Of a DNA stretch of 64,000 nt, positions 54,323 to 63,233 are shown in pieces. Below the pieces are notes generated by a model, which had not been told where the DNA came from, did no database searches, and saw nothing but the letters and a program-made list of their open reading frames with translations. This stretch comes from Thalassobacillus sp043497085 (GTDB lineage: Bacteria; Bacillota; Bacilli; Bacillales; Halobacillaceae). The stretch is from assembly GCA_043497085.1 (NCBI GenBank), contig JBIEKI010000001.1, one strand, 5' to 3'. The translations under genes were made by a program, and so were the position numbers. Every line of letters begins with the position of its first letter. Positions within the stretch are counted from its first letter, which is position 1.

Positions 54323-55195
54323 GCTTTGTTTTTGCTGATATTTTTTATCAAGCTGGTTGTTTTTGAGGAACATGTAGAGCAACGCACCAAAGATGATGAT
54401 ATACCCCAGGATGCTCATCAAATCGGGTACCTGGTTGATGACGACAATACTGATCAGCGTAGAAAAGACCACTGTTGAATAGAAGAAAATCGAGATTTCC
54501 TTCGCAGGGGCGAATTTATAGGCGACGGTGATACCAAATTGGCCCATCGTGGCGAACACTCCTGCTAAGAGAAGGTAGATCAGCTGCTGCATGGTCATCG
54601 GCTCCCAGAAGATGATGACAAATGGCAGTAAAGACATGGTCGTGAAAAAGGAAAAGTAAAAGACGACCGTATAAAACTTCTCTTTATTTCCAAGAATCCG
54701 AAGCACCGTATAGGCTCCAGCAGCAAACACAGCCCCGAGAATCCCGCCTAAATAAGGGACGATATCGATCGAAAATTGCGGCTTGATGATGAATAGCGTC
54801 CCGATAAAGGCGATGACGATCGCTACCATCTGAAACAGTTTTACGCGTTCTTTTAAGAAAATGGCGGAGAAAATAATCGTCAGAAACGGGCTTAATTTAT
54901 TCAGCATGTCTGCATCCGACAAAACCAGTTCATCGATCGAATAGAAAAACAGCACCATGCCCAGGGTTCCCATCGCCGACCGTATCAGCAGGAACTTCTG
55001 GTTTTCCTTTTTCCCGAACAAGCTTTCTTTATAATACATGACAAATCCAAATGAAATGAGGACGGAAATGACGTTTCTGAACCACGTTTTCTGTACGGTA
55101 GGCAAATCACCTGACAGCTTGACAAAGGCCGCCATCACCGAAAAGCCAAACGCTGATATCAGTAATAAGATAATTCCTTTATTTCGATCTTTCAT
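54320..55195 (-). CDS. EamA family (DMT superfamily) transporter
   Basis: A 291-residue protein with ten membrane segments in two EamA repeats. MKDRNKGIILLLISAFGFSV opens repeat 1 and PYLGGILGAVFAAGAYTVLRIL opens repeat 2. Such proteins export metabolites or take up nucleosides, amino acids or organic compounds; the substrate is unknown. GGAGG precedes ATG 55195. Confidence 0.9.
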   Translation of the reverse strand: MKDRNKGIILLLISAFGFSVMAAFVKLSGDLPTVQKTWFRNVISVLISFGFVMYYKESLFGKKENQKFLLIRSAMGTLGMVLFFYSIDELVLSDADMLNKLSPFLTIIFSAIFLKERVKLFQMVAIVIAFIGTLFIIKPQFSIDIVPYLGGILGAVFAAGAYTVLRILGNKEKFYTVVFYFSFFTTMSLLPFVIIFWEPMTMQQLIYLLLAGVFATMGQFGITVAYKFAPAKEISIFFYSTVVFSTLISIVVINQVPDLMSILGYIIIFGALLYMFLKNNQLDKKYQQKQS

Positions 55196-55401
55196 AAGCT
55201 TCCTCCATCTATCTGAAAGAATTGGTGATGTTACACACTCTAACCATCCTAATACAAAATTAACCCTTGGAAAAGTTTCTTGCTTTAAGTAATTATTTAT
55301 AAGTATCCACGTATGATGACCATTAATAGTGCTTCATCTTGGTAAAGAACCTCTTAATCTAGTACACTTTTAATAAACGTCACTACGATGGAGGAATAGC
55401 C

Positions 55402-56424
55402 ATGATTGATTTACGAAGTGATACGGTAACGAAACCGACAGAAGCGATGCGGAAAGCAGCGTATGAAGCGGAAGTCGGCGATGATGTATATGAGGAAGAT
55501 CCGACGGTCAATAAGCTCGAGGAGCGGGCAGCAGAAATGCTTGGAAAAGAAGCGGCCTTGTTTGTGACGAGCGGTACGCAGGGAAACCAGATTGCTGTGC
55601 TGACCCATTGCAAACCTGGAGATGAGGTCATCCTGGAGCAGGATGCTCACCTGTTTGTCTATGAGGGTGCTTCCATGTCAGCATTGGCAGGGGTACAGCC
55701 AAGAACAATCAAGGGAGAGCGGGGAGCAATGTCTCCGACTGATGTTGCCGCGGCAATCCGCGGTGAAGATATCCATTTCCCGGAAACCGGTCTGATTTGT
55801 CTGGAGAACACCCACAATAAAGCAGGTGGAGCTGTGCTTCCTCTGGAAAATATGAAAACTATCGCTCAAATTGCACGAGAGCATCATGTTCCGATCCACC
55901 TTGATGGGGCAAGGCTTTTCAATGCCTCGGCAGCTACTGGAATAGCTGTGGAACGCTACGCTGAACTTGCCGACACCGTCCAGTTTTGCTTGTCCAAGGG
56001 GCTTGGAGCTCCAGTTGGGTCGATCATCGCTGGTTCCGCTGACTTCATTAAGAAAGCAAGGAAGTGGCGAAAGCGCCTTGGCGGCGGTCTCAGGCAGGCC
56101 GGGATTATCGCAGCGCCGGGGTTAGTCGCTTTGAATGAAATGACGGAGCGGCTGGTGGAAGATCAAGAACATGCGGAACAGCTGGCGGCCGGATTGGCAG
56201 AGATTGAGGGACTGACCGTGGAAAATGAGGTGGAAACCAACATTATTCTGATCAACACGAAGCAGGCAGGCTATACGGCAGAACAGTTTTTAAATGCCTT
56301 GAAAGAGGAAGGGATTTTAGCGGTACCATTTGGACCGCATACCGTCCGGTTCGTCACCAATTATCATATTACCAAAGAAGATATCGATACTGTTTTGATG
56401 AAGGTAAAACAACTGGTCAACTAG
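55402..56424 (+). CDS. Low-specificity L-threonine aldolase
   Basis: A PLP enzyme of 340 residues that splits threonine to glycine and acetaldehyde. MIDLRSDTVTKPTEAMRKA and GDDVYEEDPTVNKLEE are typical of the LtaE family, HLDGARLFNAS holds the Asp that contacts PLP, and the Schiff-base Lys is in FCLSKGLGAPVGSII near residue 199. GGAGGAATAGCC precedes the ATG. Confidence 0.94.
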   Translation: MIDLRSDTVTKPTEAMRKAAYEAEVGDDVYEEDPTVNKLEERAAEMLGKEAALFVTSGTQGNQIAVLTHCKPGDEVILEQDAHLFVYEGASMSALAGVQPRTIKGERGAMSPTDVAAAIRGEDIHFPETGLICLENTHNKAGGAVLPLENMKTIAQIAREHHVPIHLDGARLFNASAATGIAVERYAELADTVQFCLSKGLGAPVGSIIAGSADFIKKARKWRKRLGGGLRQAGIIAAPGLVALNEMTERLVEDQEHAEQLAAGLAEIEGLTVENEVETNIILINTKQAGYTAEQFLNALKEEGILAVPFGPHTVRFVTNYHITKEDIDTVLMKVKQLVN

Positions 56425-56431
56425 CAATAAC

Positions 56432-56475
56432 AGAAACCGTTTCTCTCCGTTGAAGAGAGGGCGGTTCTTTTTTTG
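56432..56475 (+). terminator. Terminator after threonine aldolase
   Basis: GAAACCG/CGGTTC and CTCT/AGAG pairs form a bipartite hairpin followed by seven Ts. Confidence 0.82.
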
Positions 56476-56531
56476 TGATAAAATGTCGGAAAATTTAGAT
56501 AAATAGTGTAAAAGTACTAGGAAATTACTTC

Positions 56532-56570
56532 CTCTTACTCAATCAATCCCCTGAAATCCTGTGCTAAAAT
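56532..56570 (+). promoter_or_regulatory. Promoter block of subtilase 1
   Basis: An extended -10, TGCTAAAAT (56562-56570), is preceded by CCTCTTACTC. The same two blocks recur before subtilase 2 (57950-57993), suggesting the promoter was duplicated with the gene. Confidence 0.5.
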
Positions 56571-56668
56571 CAAATTTAACGCAATAGACTAAATCTTCTG
56601 AATAAAAGGGGGTTATGCATAAATCTATTAATCTATTGCTGAAAAATCTTAACAGGAGGCATGCGTTA

Positions 56669-57919
56669 ATGAAAAAAGTATTTTTTACGTTAACTACTAC
56701 CATCTTGATGATGTCGCTGTTTGCTGTCAGTGCATTCGCATCCCCGGAAAAAGAAAAGGGAAATGAGTGGGTACGTGTCCTGATTGAGTCCACGAATGAG
56801 AATGCGAAAAATCAGGCGAAAGAAAAGTATGATGTCAGACATGATTTTGGCAAACAAGGTTTCTCTACCAATGTCACGCTCCAACAGTATAAAGCTCTGC
56901 AAAATAATAAAAACCTCAACGTTACTAAAGTGGATAAAGTCTCTTTAGTAAATAAACCTCAAGCTGCGGCTGATCGTAGCACAGCCCCTTCTGATCAAAC
57001 TCCTTGGGGAATGGAAGCCATTTATAACGATGACTCCATTACAGCCACGGATGGCGGTGACGATATTCGTGTAGCTGTACTTGATACTGGTTCAAAAACC
57101 GATCACGTCGACCTGGAAGGCAACGTGGAACAATGTAAGGATTTCAGCAGGTTCTTCTTTTCACGCGTAGATGGTTCTTGTAATGATGTGAACGGTCACG
57201 GTACCCATGTAGCTGGAACTGTACTGGCTAATGGTGGTGCAGATGGTGCAGGTATTTATGGAGTGGCCCCAGATGCCAAACTATGGGCTTACAAAGTTCT
57301 TGGTGATTTTGGGACAGGGTTCTCTGATGATATCGCCAATGCGATCCGCCATGCTGCTGATCAGGGACAAGCACAAGGGGTGAATGTAGTCATCTCTATG
57401 TCGTTAGGTTCCAGTTCTGAAAGCAGCTTGATTACAGAAGCTGTAGATTATGCGTATGAAAATGGTGTCCTTGTTGTAGCGGCAGCCGGGAATTCTGGTC
57501 CCGATGCTGATACAATCGGCTACCCGGGTGCAGTTGCAAATGCTGTGGCTGTAGCAGCTTTAGAGGATGTTCAGGAAAATGGCACGTATCGTGTTGCTGA
57601 CTTTTCTTCTCGTGGAAATCCAGACACTGATGGCGACTATGTCATTCAGGAGCGTGATGTAGAACTTGCTGCTCCAGGAGCAGCGATTGCGTCCACGTGG
57701 AATGATGGCGGCTACAACACGATCAGTGGTACTTCCATGGCTACTCCACACATTTCCGGTCTTGCAGCTAAAATCTGGGCGCAAAACCCTGGACTAAGCA
57801 ATACGGATCTACGTGCCGAATTGCAAAACCGTGCGACAGCTAATGACATCCTTGGCGGAACAGGAGCCGCTGAAGGTGACGATTATGCGTCCGGATTCGG
57901 TTTTCCACTAGCTCAATAA
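56669..57919 (+). CDS. Secreted subtilisin-like serine protease 1 (S8 family)
   Basis: A 416-residue preproenzyme. Residues 1-25 are a signal peptide (cleavage after SAFA), about 33-97 an I9-type propeptide (EWVRVLIESTNENAK ... VSLVNK), then the mature protease. Catalytic residues are Asp139 (VLDTG), His177 (NGHGTHVAGT) and Ser356 (GTSMATPHISG), with oxyanion Asn275 (AAAGNSGP). Cys156 and Cys171 flank an insert just before the catalytic His. ATG 56669, behind CAGGAGG, is chosen over an 18-residue extension. Subtilase 2 follows in tandem. Confidence 0.94.
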   Translation: MKKVFFTLTTTILMMSLFAVSAFASPEKEKGNEWVRVLIESTNENAKNQAKEKYDVRHDFGKQGFSTNVTLQQYKALQNNKNLNVTKVDKVSLVNKPQAAADRSTAPSDQTPWGMEAIYNDDSITATDGGDDIRVAVLDTGSKTDHVDLEGNVEQCKDFSRFFFSRVDGSCNDVNGHGTHVAGTVLANGGADGAGIYGVAPDAKLWAYKVLGDFGTGFSDDIANAIRHAADQGQAQGVNVVISMSLGSSSESSLITEAVDYAYENGVLVVAAAGNSGPDADTIGYPGAVANAVAVAALEDVQENGTYRVADFSSRGNPDTDGDYVIQERDVELAAPGAAIASTWNDGGYNTISGTSMATPHISGLAAKIWAQNPGLSNTDLRAELQNRATANDILGGTGAAEGDDYASGFGFPLAQ

Positions 57920-57949
57920 TGAAAAATTAGCCGATATTACCTATCTATT

Positions 57950-57993
57950 TACCTCTTACTACTCAATAATATGGTGATGGACTGTGCTAGAAT
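57950..57993 (+). promoter_or_regulatory. Promoter block of subtilase 2
   Basis: Extended -10 TGCTAGAAT (57985-57993) preceded by CCTCTTACTACTC, paralleling the block before subtilase 1. Confidence 0.5.
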
Positions 57994-58081
57994 TAAAATT
58001 ATCAAATTTTACAGAATCTTCGGATAACAATAAGCAGATTCTAGTAATCTATTAAAAAATACTTAGAAAAGGCGGAATAGA

Positions 58082-59335
58082 ATGAAGAAACTATTATTTT
58101 CAGTTACGACCACTCTATTACTTATGTCCGTATTTGCTATCAGTGCATTTGCTGCCGCAGCGGATGATGCCAAAGCTAATGGACAGGAACAAATTCGTGT
58201 ATTGATCAAGTCTGCTAATGAAGCAGTTGAAGAAAAAGCAAAAACAAACTATGGTGTCCGTCATGATTTCAATACAAAAGGTTTTACTACCAATGTAAAC
58301 CAGAAGCAGTTCGATGCTTTACAAAAGAATAAGAATTTAGAGGTCTCTAAAGTAGAAAAGGTGTCGTTGGAGGCTAAACCAGATAAATCAGGACAACGTG
58401 CTTTACCTTCCGACCAGACTCCTTGGGGAATGGAAGCAATCTATAATGACAGCTCAATCGCAACTACTGATGGCGGCGATAATATCCGTGTCGCAGTCCT
58501 CGATACAGGTGTTGCCGATCATGTGGATTTAAATTCAAATGTTGAACAATGTAAAGATTTCAGCCAAAGGCGTTCTCCTCTGGTCGAAGGAACTTGTAAC
58601 GACAAAAACGGTCATGGTACACACGTAGCAGGTACGGTACTTGCTGATGGCGGGGCAGACGGCCTTGGCGTTTACGGTGTGGCACCAGATGCAAACCTAT
58701 GGGCTTACAAAGTTTTGAACGACCGTGGCTCCGGTTACTCTGATGATATTGCAAATGCAATTAAAATGGCTGCAGACGAAGGACAGGCTAACGGTGTAAA
58801 TGTCGTTATCTCTATGTCCCTTGGAGCAAGCTCTGAGAGCACGTTGATCTCCGACGCTGTCACCTATGCTAATAATAATGGTGCGCTTGTGGTAGCGGCT
58901 GCCGGTAACTCTGGACCGGATGCCAACACTATCGGTTATCCAGGTGCCTTAGAAGATGCGGTTGCAGTAGCAGCGCTTGAAGATACACAGGAAAATGGCA
59001 CATACCGTGTAGCTGATTTCTCTTCCCGTGGAAATCCGAATACGGACGGCGACTATCAGATCGGCCGTTTGGATGTAGAAGTATCGGCACCAGGTGCAGC
59101 TATCGAGTCCACTTGGTATGATGGCGGTTATAACACCATCAGTGGTACTTCCATGGCTACTCCACACGTATCCGGTCTTGCTGCTAAAATCTGGGCGGAA
59201 AATCCTGGACTAAGCAATGCTGGTCTGCGTGCTGAGTTGCAAAACCGTGCGACAGCTAATGATATCCTTGGTGGATATGGCGCTGCATCCGGCGATGATT
59301 ATGCGTCTGGTTTCGGCTTCCCGCAAGTCAACTAA
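58082..59335 (+). CDS. Secreted subtilisin-like serine protease 2 (S8 family)
   Basis: A 417-residue paralogue of the preceding protease, clearly similar along its whole length. Signal peptide 1-24, I9 propeptide about 36-98, catalytic Asp141, His178 and Ser357, oxyanion Asn276, and the same Cys157/Cys172 pair. Differences cluster in the propeptide and in the insert between the two Cys (SQRRSPLVEGT against SRFFFSRVDGS). AAAAGGCGG precedes the ATG. Both proteases end without extra domains, giving mature enzymes of about 30 kDa. Confidence 0.94.
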   Translation: MKKLLFSVTTTLLLMSVFAISAFAAAADDAKANGQEQIRVLIKSANEAVEEKAKTNYGVRHDFNTKGFTTNVNQKQFDALQKNKNLEVSKVEKVSLEAKPDKSGQRALPSDQTPWGMEAIYNDSSIATTDGGDNIRVAVLDTGVADHVDLNSNVEQCKDFSQRRSPLVEGTCNDKNGHGTHVAGTVLADGGADGLGVYGVAPDANLWAYKVLNDRGSGYSDDIANAIKMAADEGQANGVNVVISMSLGASSESTLISDAVTYANNNGALVVAAAGNSGPDANTIGYPGALEDAVAVAALEDTQENGTYRVADFSSRGNPNTDGDYQIGRLDVEVSAPGAAIESTWYDGGYNTISGTSMATPHVSGLAAKIWAENPGLSNAGLRAELQNRATANDILGGYGAASGDDYASGFGFPQVN

Positions 59336-59404
59336 TTTGGAATACAGGATGCTTCTTGCATCTTTGTAGATATTCTTGTGTGACCCCCTACTATACATGA
59401 GAGC

Positions 59405-59440
59405 AAAAACGGACGCCTTTAACGCGTCCGTTTTTGTTTT
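59405..59440. terminator. Bidirectional terminator between subtilase 2 and the oxidoreductase
   Basis: AAAAACGGACGC and GCGTCCGTTTTTG form a strong stem with a 7-base loop; both sides carry suitable tails. Confidence 0.9.
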
Positions 59441-59447
59441 TACAAGA

Positions 59448-60350
59448 TTAATTTTCTATTTTCTCGACGATCTGTTCACAGATGTAATGAGTTGTAAGCG
59501 AGTCTTGGATTGACGGGTCAGGCGTCCGGTTGTTGGCGATACAGTCGATGAAATGATCGGTGATCTGGTAAAAACCGCGTTTATACAAGGTTGGATCCCA
59601 GCCGCCAAATTGGGAGATACTGATTTCTTTATTGTGATAATGGGTGGTTTCCACCAGGTCTTTGATGACATATTTATGATTCCCAGCGGAATATTCGATG
59701 GTTTCTTCCGTGACGCCGCCATTGCGGTTCATGATGCCCATTGCGGTGCAGCCGTCACCAACCAGCTGGATGATCAGGTGGTCCATCATATCGCCGTTTT
59801 TCAGCGTCTGGACATGGATGTCTTTCACTTCGGTATCCATCAGAAAACGAAGGGTATCAACGACATGGATAAAATCTTCGACGACAAAACGCCGGACATA
59901 ATCGGGCAGCTTAAAACGGTTTTTCTGCATGATTATCAGACCCGGCCTGCCGTTATCTTTCAGTGCTTTTACAGGTGGAATGAAGCGCCGGTTGAAACCG
60001 ACCATGGCTATTGTCTTGTTTTCTTCTGCAAGTTGGATGATTCTTTGTGTTTCCTGGAAATTCATCGAAATCGGCTTGTCTATGTAGGTATGAATGCCAT
60101 GTGACAGTAGCTTCTCCGCTATTTCAAAGTGAGCTTCTGTTGCCGCACTGACGATAGCGCCATCGATATCCTTCTCCATCAGCTCCTCAACGGTCTGGAC
60201 TTTTTCAGGAATCCGATATTTAGCCGAAAGGTGTTCGAGTGTTTCCGCGTTTCGTGTGCAGAGCACAAGTTCCACGCCTGCTTTTTCCGAAAGAACAGGC
60301 AGGTAGGCTTTCTTTGCGATGTCTCCTAAACCCACAATTCCTATTTTCAA
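59448..60350 (-). CDS. Gfo/Idh/MocA family oxidoreductase
   Basis: A 300-residue NAD(P)-dependent oxidoreductase. The N-terminal Rossmann motif is KIGIVGLGDIAKKAYLP, followed by HTYIDKPISMNFQE with the EKP-like DKP Lys that is catalytic in the family, and a C-terminal dimerisation domain. The substrate, probably a sugar or inositol derivative, is not evident. Start is TTG 60350, with GGGGTGAT upstream; 16 in-frame codons before it would overlap that ribosome site. Confidence 0.9.
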   Translation of the reverse strand: MKIGIVGLGDIAKKAYLPVLSEKAGVELVLCTRNAETLEHLSAKYRIPEKVQTVEELMEKDIDGAIVSAATEAHFEIAEKLLSHGIHTYIDKPISMNFQETQRIIQLAEENKTIAMVGFNRRFIPPVKALKDNGRPGLIIMQKNRFKLPDYVRRFVVEDFIHVVDTLRFLMDTEVKDIHVQTLKNGDMMDHLIIQLVGDGCTAMGIMNRNGGVTEETIEYSAGNHKYVIKDLVETTHYHNKEISISQFGGWDPTLYKRGFYQITDHFIDCIANNRTPDPSIQDSLTTHYICEQIVEKIEN

Positions 60351-60502
60351 AGTTATCACCCCGCTATTAGTTGGTTTCAGCGTAACATGGAACAGCAAAA
60401 AGCTCTTGTCATTTGCACTTATTGTCTAAGGCGGGTTATGTTTATTCTTTGTCGTTCTTGCTATGATAAACTAAGACTATCCTTATCAATGGAGGACTAT
60501 CT

Positions 60503-60982
60503 ATGAAGATCACGATTGTAACCGTAGGGAAATTGAAAGAAAAATACTTGAAGCAAGGCATCCAGGAATACGTCAAACGCCTGGGCCCTTATGCATCGAT
60601 AGATATGGTGGAAGTCGCAGATGAAAAAGCACCGGAAAATTTAAGCGAAGCGGATATGGAAGAAGTGAAGAACAAAGAAGGCGAACGAATTCTAGCGAAA
60701 ATCAATCCGGACAGCTATGTCTTCACCCTTGAAATTGAAGGTAAACAGCTCACCTCTGAAAAATTCGCCAAAAAATTGGACGATCTCGCTACATACGGAA
60801 AAAGCAAGGTGACCTTCGTCATCGGTGGATCACTGGGGTTGAGTGATGAGGTATTGAAGCGCAGTGACATGGGGCTGTCTTTTTCAAAAATGACGTTCCC
60901 CCATCAGCTGATGCGGCTGGTTCTGGTTGAGCAGATCTACCGCGCGTTTAAAATCAATCGAAATGAACCTTATCATAAATAG
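60503..60982 (+). CDS. rlmH: 23S rRNA (pseudouridine(1915)-N(3))-methyltransferase RlmH
   Basis: RlmH is the SPOUT methyltransferase acting on pseudouridine 1915 of 23S rRNA. The 159-residue product starts MKITIVTVGKLKEKYLKQGI and has the SAM-binding knot FVIGGSLGLSDEVLKRSD and MTFPHQLMRLVLVEQIYRA, ending NEPYHK. It is full length. In staphylococci this gene is orfX, whose last codons are the integration site of SCC elements; here the same codons read CCTTATCATAAATAG. Confidence 0.97.
   Translation: MKITIVTVGKLKEKYLKQGIQEYVKRLGPYASIDMVEVADEKAPENLSEADMEEVKNKEGERILAKINPDSYVFTLEIEGKQLTSEKFAKKLDDLATYGKSKVTFVIGGSLGLSDEVLKRSDMGLSFSKMTFPHQLMRLVLVEQIYRAFKINRNEPYHK
60970..60982 (+). other. SCC-type attachment-site-like sequence at the rlmH 3' end
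   Basis: TTATCATAAATAG covers the final Tyr-His-Lys-stop codons. Staphylococcal SCC attB sites share the TATCATAA core at this same place. DNA to the right is AT-rich and accessory. Use as an integration site here is inferred. Confidence 0.4.
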
Positions 60983-61000
60983 AGGCAAAAAAAAAGATGA

Positions 61001-61183
61001 GATAAAGAAGCAGAAAAGTTACAAAGACAAGTATCGAATATAATGGAACACTCTAGTGAACCGAATCTTAATTTAGATGCCATTATGATAACGTCCCTAA
61101 CTAAAAGAAAAACAAGGTTAAATACAAAGGCTCTACGCATAGTAGATGTGATATTTGATTTGGAACTGAATAACATAAACTAA
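61001..61183 (+). pseudogene. Possible remnant of a coding gene
   Basis: After TGA at 60998 a frame stays open for 60 codons to TAA at 61181. It begins DKEAEKLQRQVSNIMEHSSE and ends RIVDVIFDLELNNIN, a protein-like composition. The only ATG with room, at 61043, would give 46 residues and lacks a ribosome site. It reads like the C-terminal end of a lost gene. I do not recognise the family. The rest of the 270-base gap shows nothing clear. Confidence 0.35.
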
Positions 61184-61252
61184 GTAAAGAAACGGTTGGT
61201 AATGTTATTAAAATAATAGAAAACCCAATGTGAAAAAGGAAGTACCCAATAC

Positions 61253-61555
61253 TTACCCAATAGGATACTTCCTTCCGTTTTTCATGACCTTCTCTTCTAC
61301 AATCTCTTGGACATCCAACTCAAGGTCAGAACACAACATCAATGAGTAGATTAAGACATCCGCGATTTCTTCACGGATGTTTTCTTTATTAGTTTTAAGT
61401 GCTTCCTCGCTATTGACCCATTGAAAGTCTTCAAGTAGTTCAGCTGCTTCAATAGAAATAGAAATAGCAAGGTCTTTGGGATTGTGATATTGTCTCCAGT
61501 TACGCTCGTCTCGGAATTTGTTTATTTTATTGATTAAGTGTTGAATATCACTCAT
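61253..61555 (-). CDS. MazG-like nucleotide pyrophosphohydrolase
   Basis: A 100-residue all-alpha NTP pyrophosphatase. The metal-binding EXXE...EXXD pattern is intact as Glu36-Glu39 (EAAEL) and Glu63-Asp66 (EEIADVL); the start MSDIQHLINKINKFRDERNW and the YHNPKDLAISISIEAAELLE segment resemble the small RS21-C6/dCTPase-like branch. Such enzymes hydrolyse (d)NTPs to monophosphates, for house-cleaning or phage defence. Its ATG overlaps the end of the upstream DUF2075 gene by 4 bases (ATGA), so it is translationally coupled. It is the second gene of the pair. Confidence 0.85.
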   Translation of the reverse strand: MSDIQHLINKINKFRDERNWRQYHNPKDLAISISIEAAELLEDFQWVNSEEALKTNKENIREEIADVLIYSLMLCSDLELDVQEIVEEKVMKNGRKYPIG

Positions 61556-63198
61556 GCTTTTCTTCTCCTTTCTAAATTTAGTAGATGTTTTTTTAATATA
61601 GGGTCTGTAGCATATATATATAAACCATGAATTCCTCTTTTCATTAAAACGTTAATGGAATTGAGGATGATTTCTTCCTTAATTTCTTGGTTCTTCTCTG
61701 TTGATAAATCAGAGCGTGAAGCGAATGCGCCGGTATCTTTATATCTAGAAGGGTCAATAACTAGTTTGTTTTCATCTTCATTATAGCTGACGGAAGGACC
61801 AAGAACTACACCGACATAGTTTAGATCAAAGCCTTGTACAGTATATATAGAGCCTACTTCTCTAATAGATTGTGGATTCTCAGCCCATGCTACATTGTTC
61901 ATTGTGTTATTCCAAGGCATGTTTAATCCATCTTCATCGACAATATACGATTTGTTGTCTTTTTTATGTAAGTAGTCAAAGGTTGAAACAATCCGCGATA
62001 GTCCAACTTCAGAGTTCTTATTTTCTATAGCTGATTTAAACGACTCAGCATCTTTGAAAATTTCAAGCTCAAAAAAAGAGTCTTTTTCTACAGGAAGTGG
62101 AAGAACTTCCTTAGCAACAAAGCTATTAATCCAATGTATTGTTTTAGGACTGGCATTCATCCTCATTTGATCTGTTAACTTTACGGTTTTAGCTGAATAG
62201 TGTCTTGTAATTTCCTCGAGCAAACTGTCGTTCCAATAGCTTTTAATTTTCAGAACTTGTTTAGGGTCAAAGATAACAATGGTAATTTTATTTCGTTTTA
62301 TGATCTCATCCAACTGATTTTTATAGTTGAAATTGTTATAGGAATCTTCCTTTGTTAAAAGAAGGTGGGCTTCATCTATAAGAACAATATCTGCTGAAGC
62401 TCCTGACTTCGTTTTCTCATTAATGAATGGTGTTGGCTTCATTAGGTTTTTTTTCTTAATATTCGGCAAGCTATTAGCAATATTTTTATATGTCTTCAGC
62501 ATCTCGCCATTATTCACAAGTAAGTAATTATCGGTTCCTTGTAGGAGAGAGCTGCTATCCTTAGATAAATACTGAAGAGTATTAAATAAAGAGCTTAATA
62601 GGACACTTTTACCCGTCCCAGCATCCCCTTCAACTGTAATTACATGGTTGCCCTCTAACATGATATGTTCCTTACAGAAATCAAGAATTTCATTTTTAAT
62701 ATCCAGCTGCAGAGGTGATAATTCCTTATAAGGTGATAGTTTATAAATATCTTTGTTCCTAAGATTTTCAAGGGTATCACTCACAATTTTCTCTTCACGA
62801 AGCTTCTCCCAAATTGCTTGAAAAAGCTCTTCATTATAGAATGATTTTTCAAAGTAATTGTGCGTTTCCCTTGAGCAGGTCTGACTTACATTTTGCAATT
62901 GAAAGTGGTTATCGGCAATAAAATAATTAATCAAGTTTGACTCAATATTATACGTAGCAGACTGATTAAACTTCTCGTGTCCAATTAAAATAGACCGGTT
63001 TAAATTCCTTCGCCTTTTATCCTCTAAATGGTTCTTTAACCTTCTTGTAGCCTGAACGGTTTGTCCGATATAAGCTGATGGCCTTTTTCTCTCGTTATAA
63101 AGAATATAGACAATAGGATAATTATTTAGATGAACCTGCTTAACGGTATAGTCTGAAGTCTGTGTAAAATCTCTGTTTTCAAATACTAATTCACTCAT
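61552..63198 (-). CDS. GIY-YIG nuclease domain fused to DUF2075 helicase-like ATPase
   Basis: A 548-residue two-part protein. Residues about 27-110 form a GIY-YIG nuclease domain: VYILYN at 30-35, AYIGQT at 42-47, Arg52-Arg53 and candidate metal-binding Glu86 in YNIESNLINYF. From about 160 it is a DUF2075 ATPase related to SF1 helicases: Walker A GDAGTGKS (191-198), Walker B IVLIDEAH (271-278), QMR (344-346), YTVQGFDLNYVGVVLGP (452-468) and the final LMKRGIHGLYIYA with the arginine-finger-type Arg521. All key residues look intact. Codon use is AT-rich relative to the core. A role in attacking foreign DNA is inferred. Confidence 0.85.
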   Translation of the reverse strand: MSELVFENRDFTQTSDYTVKQVHLNNYPIVYILYNERKRPSAYIGQTVQATRRLKNHLEDKRRRNLNRSILIGHEKFNQSATYNIESNLINYFIADNHFQLQNVSQTCSRETHNYFEKSFYNEELFQAIWEKLREEKIVSDTLENLRNKDIYKLSPYKELSPLQLDIKNEILDFCKEHIMLEGNHVITVEGDAGTGKSVLLSSLFNTLQYLSKDSSSLLQGTDNYLLVNNGEMLKTYKNIANSLPNIKKKNLMKPTPFINEKTKSGASADIVLIDEAHLLLTKEDSYNNFNYKNQLDEIIKRNKITIVIFDPKQVLKIKSYWNDSLLEEITRHYSAKTVKLTDQMRMNASPKTIHWINSFVAKEVLPLPVEKDSFFELEIFKDAESFKSAIENKNSEVGLSRIVSTFDYLHKKDNKSYIVDEDGLNMPWNNTMNNVAWAENPQSIREVGSIYTVQGFDLNYVGVVLGPSVSYNEDENKLVIDPSRYKDTGAFASRSDLSTEKNQEIKEEIILNSINVLMKRGIHGLYIYATDPILKKHLLNLERRRKA

Positions 63199-63233
63199 AT
63201 TTGTAGCCTCATTGTTTCTTTTTAAGATAATAG

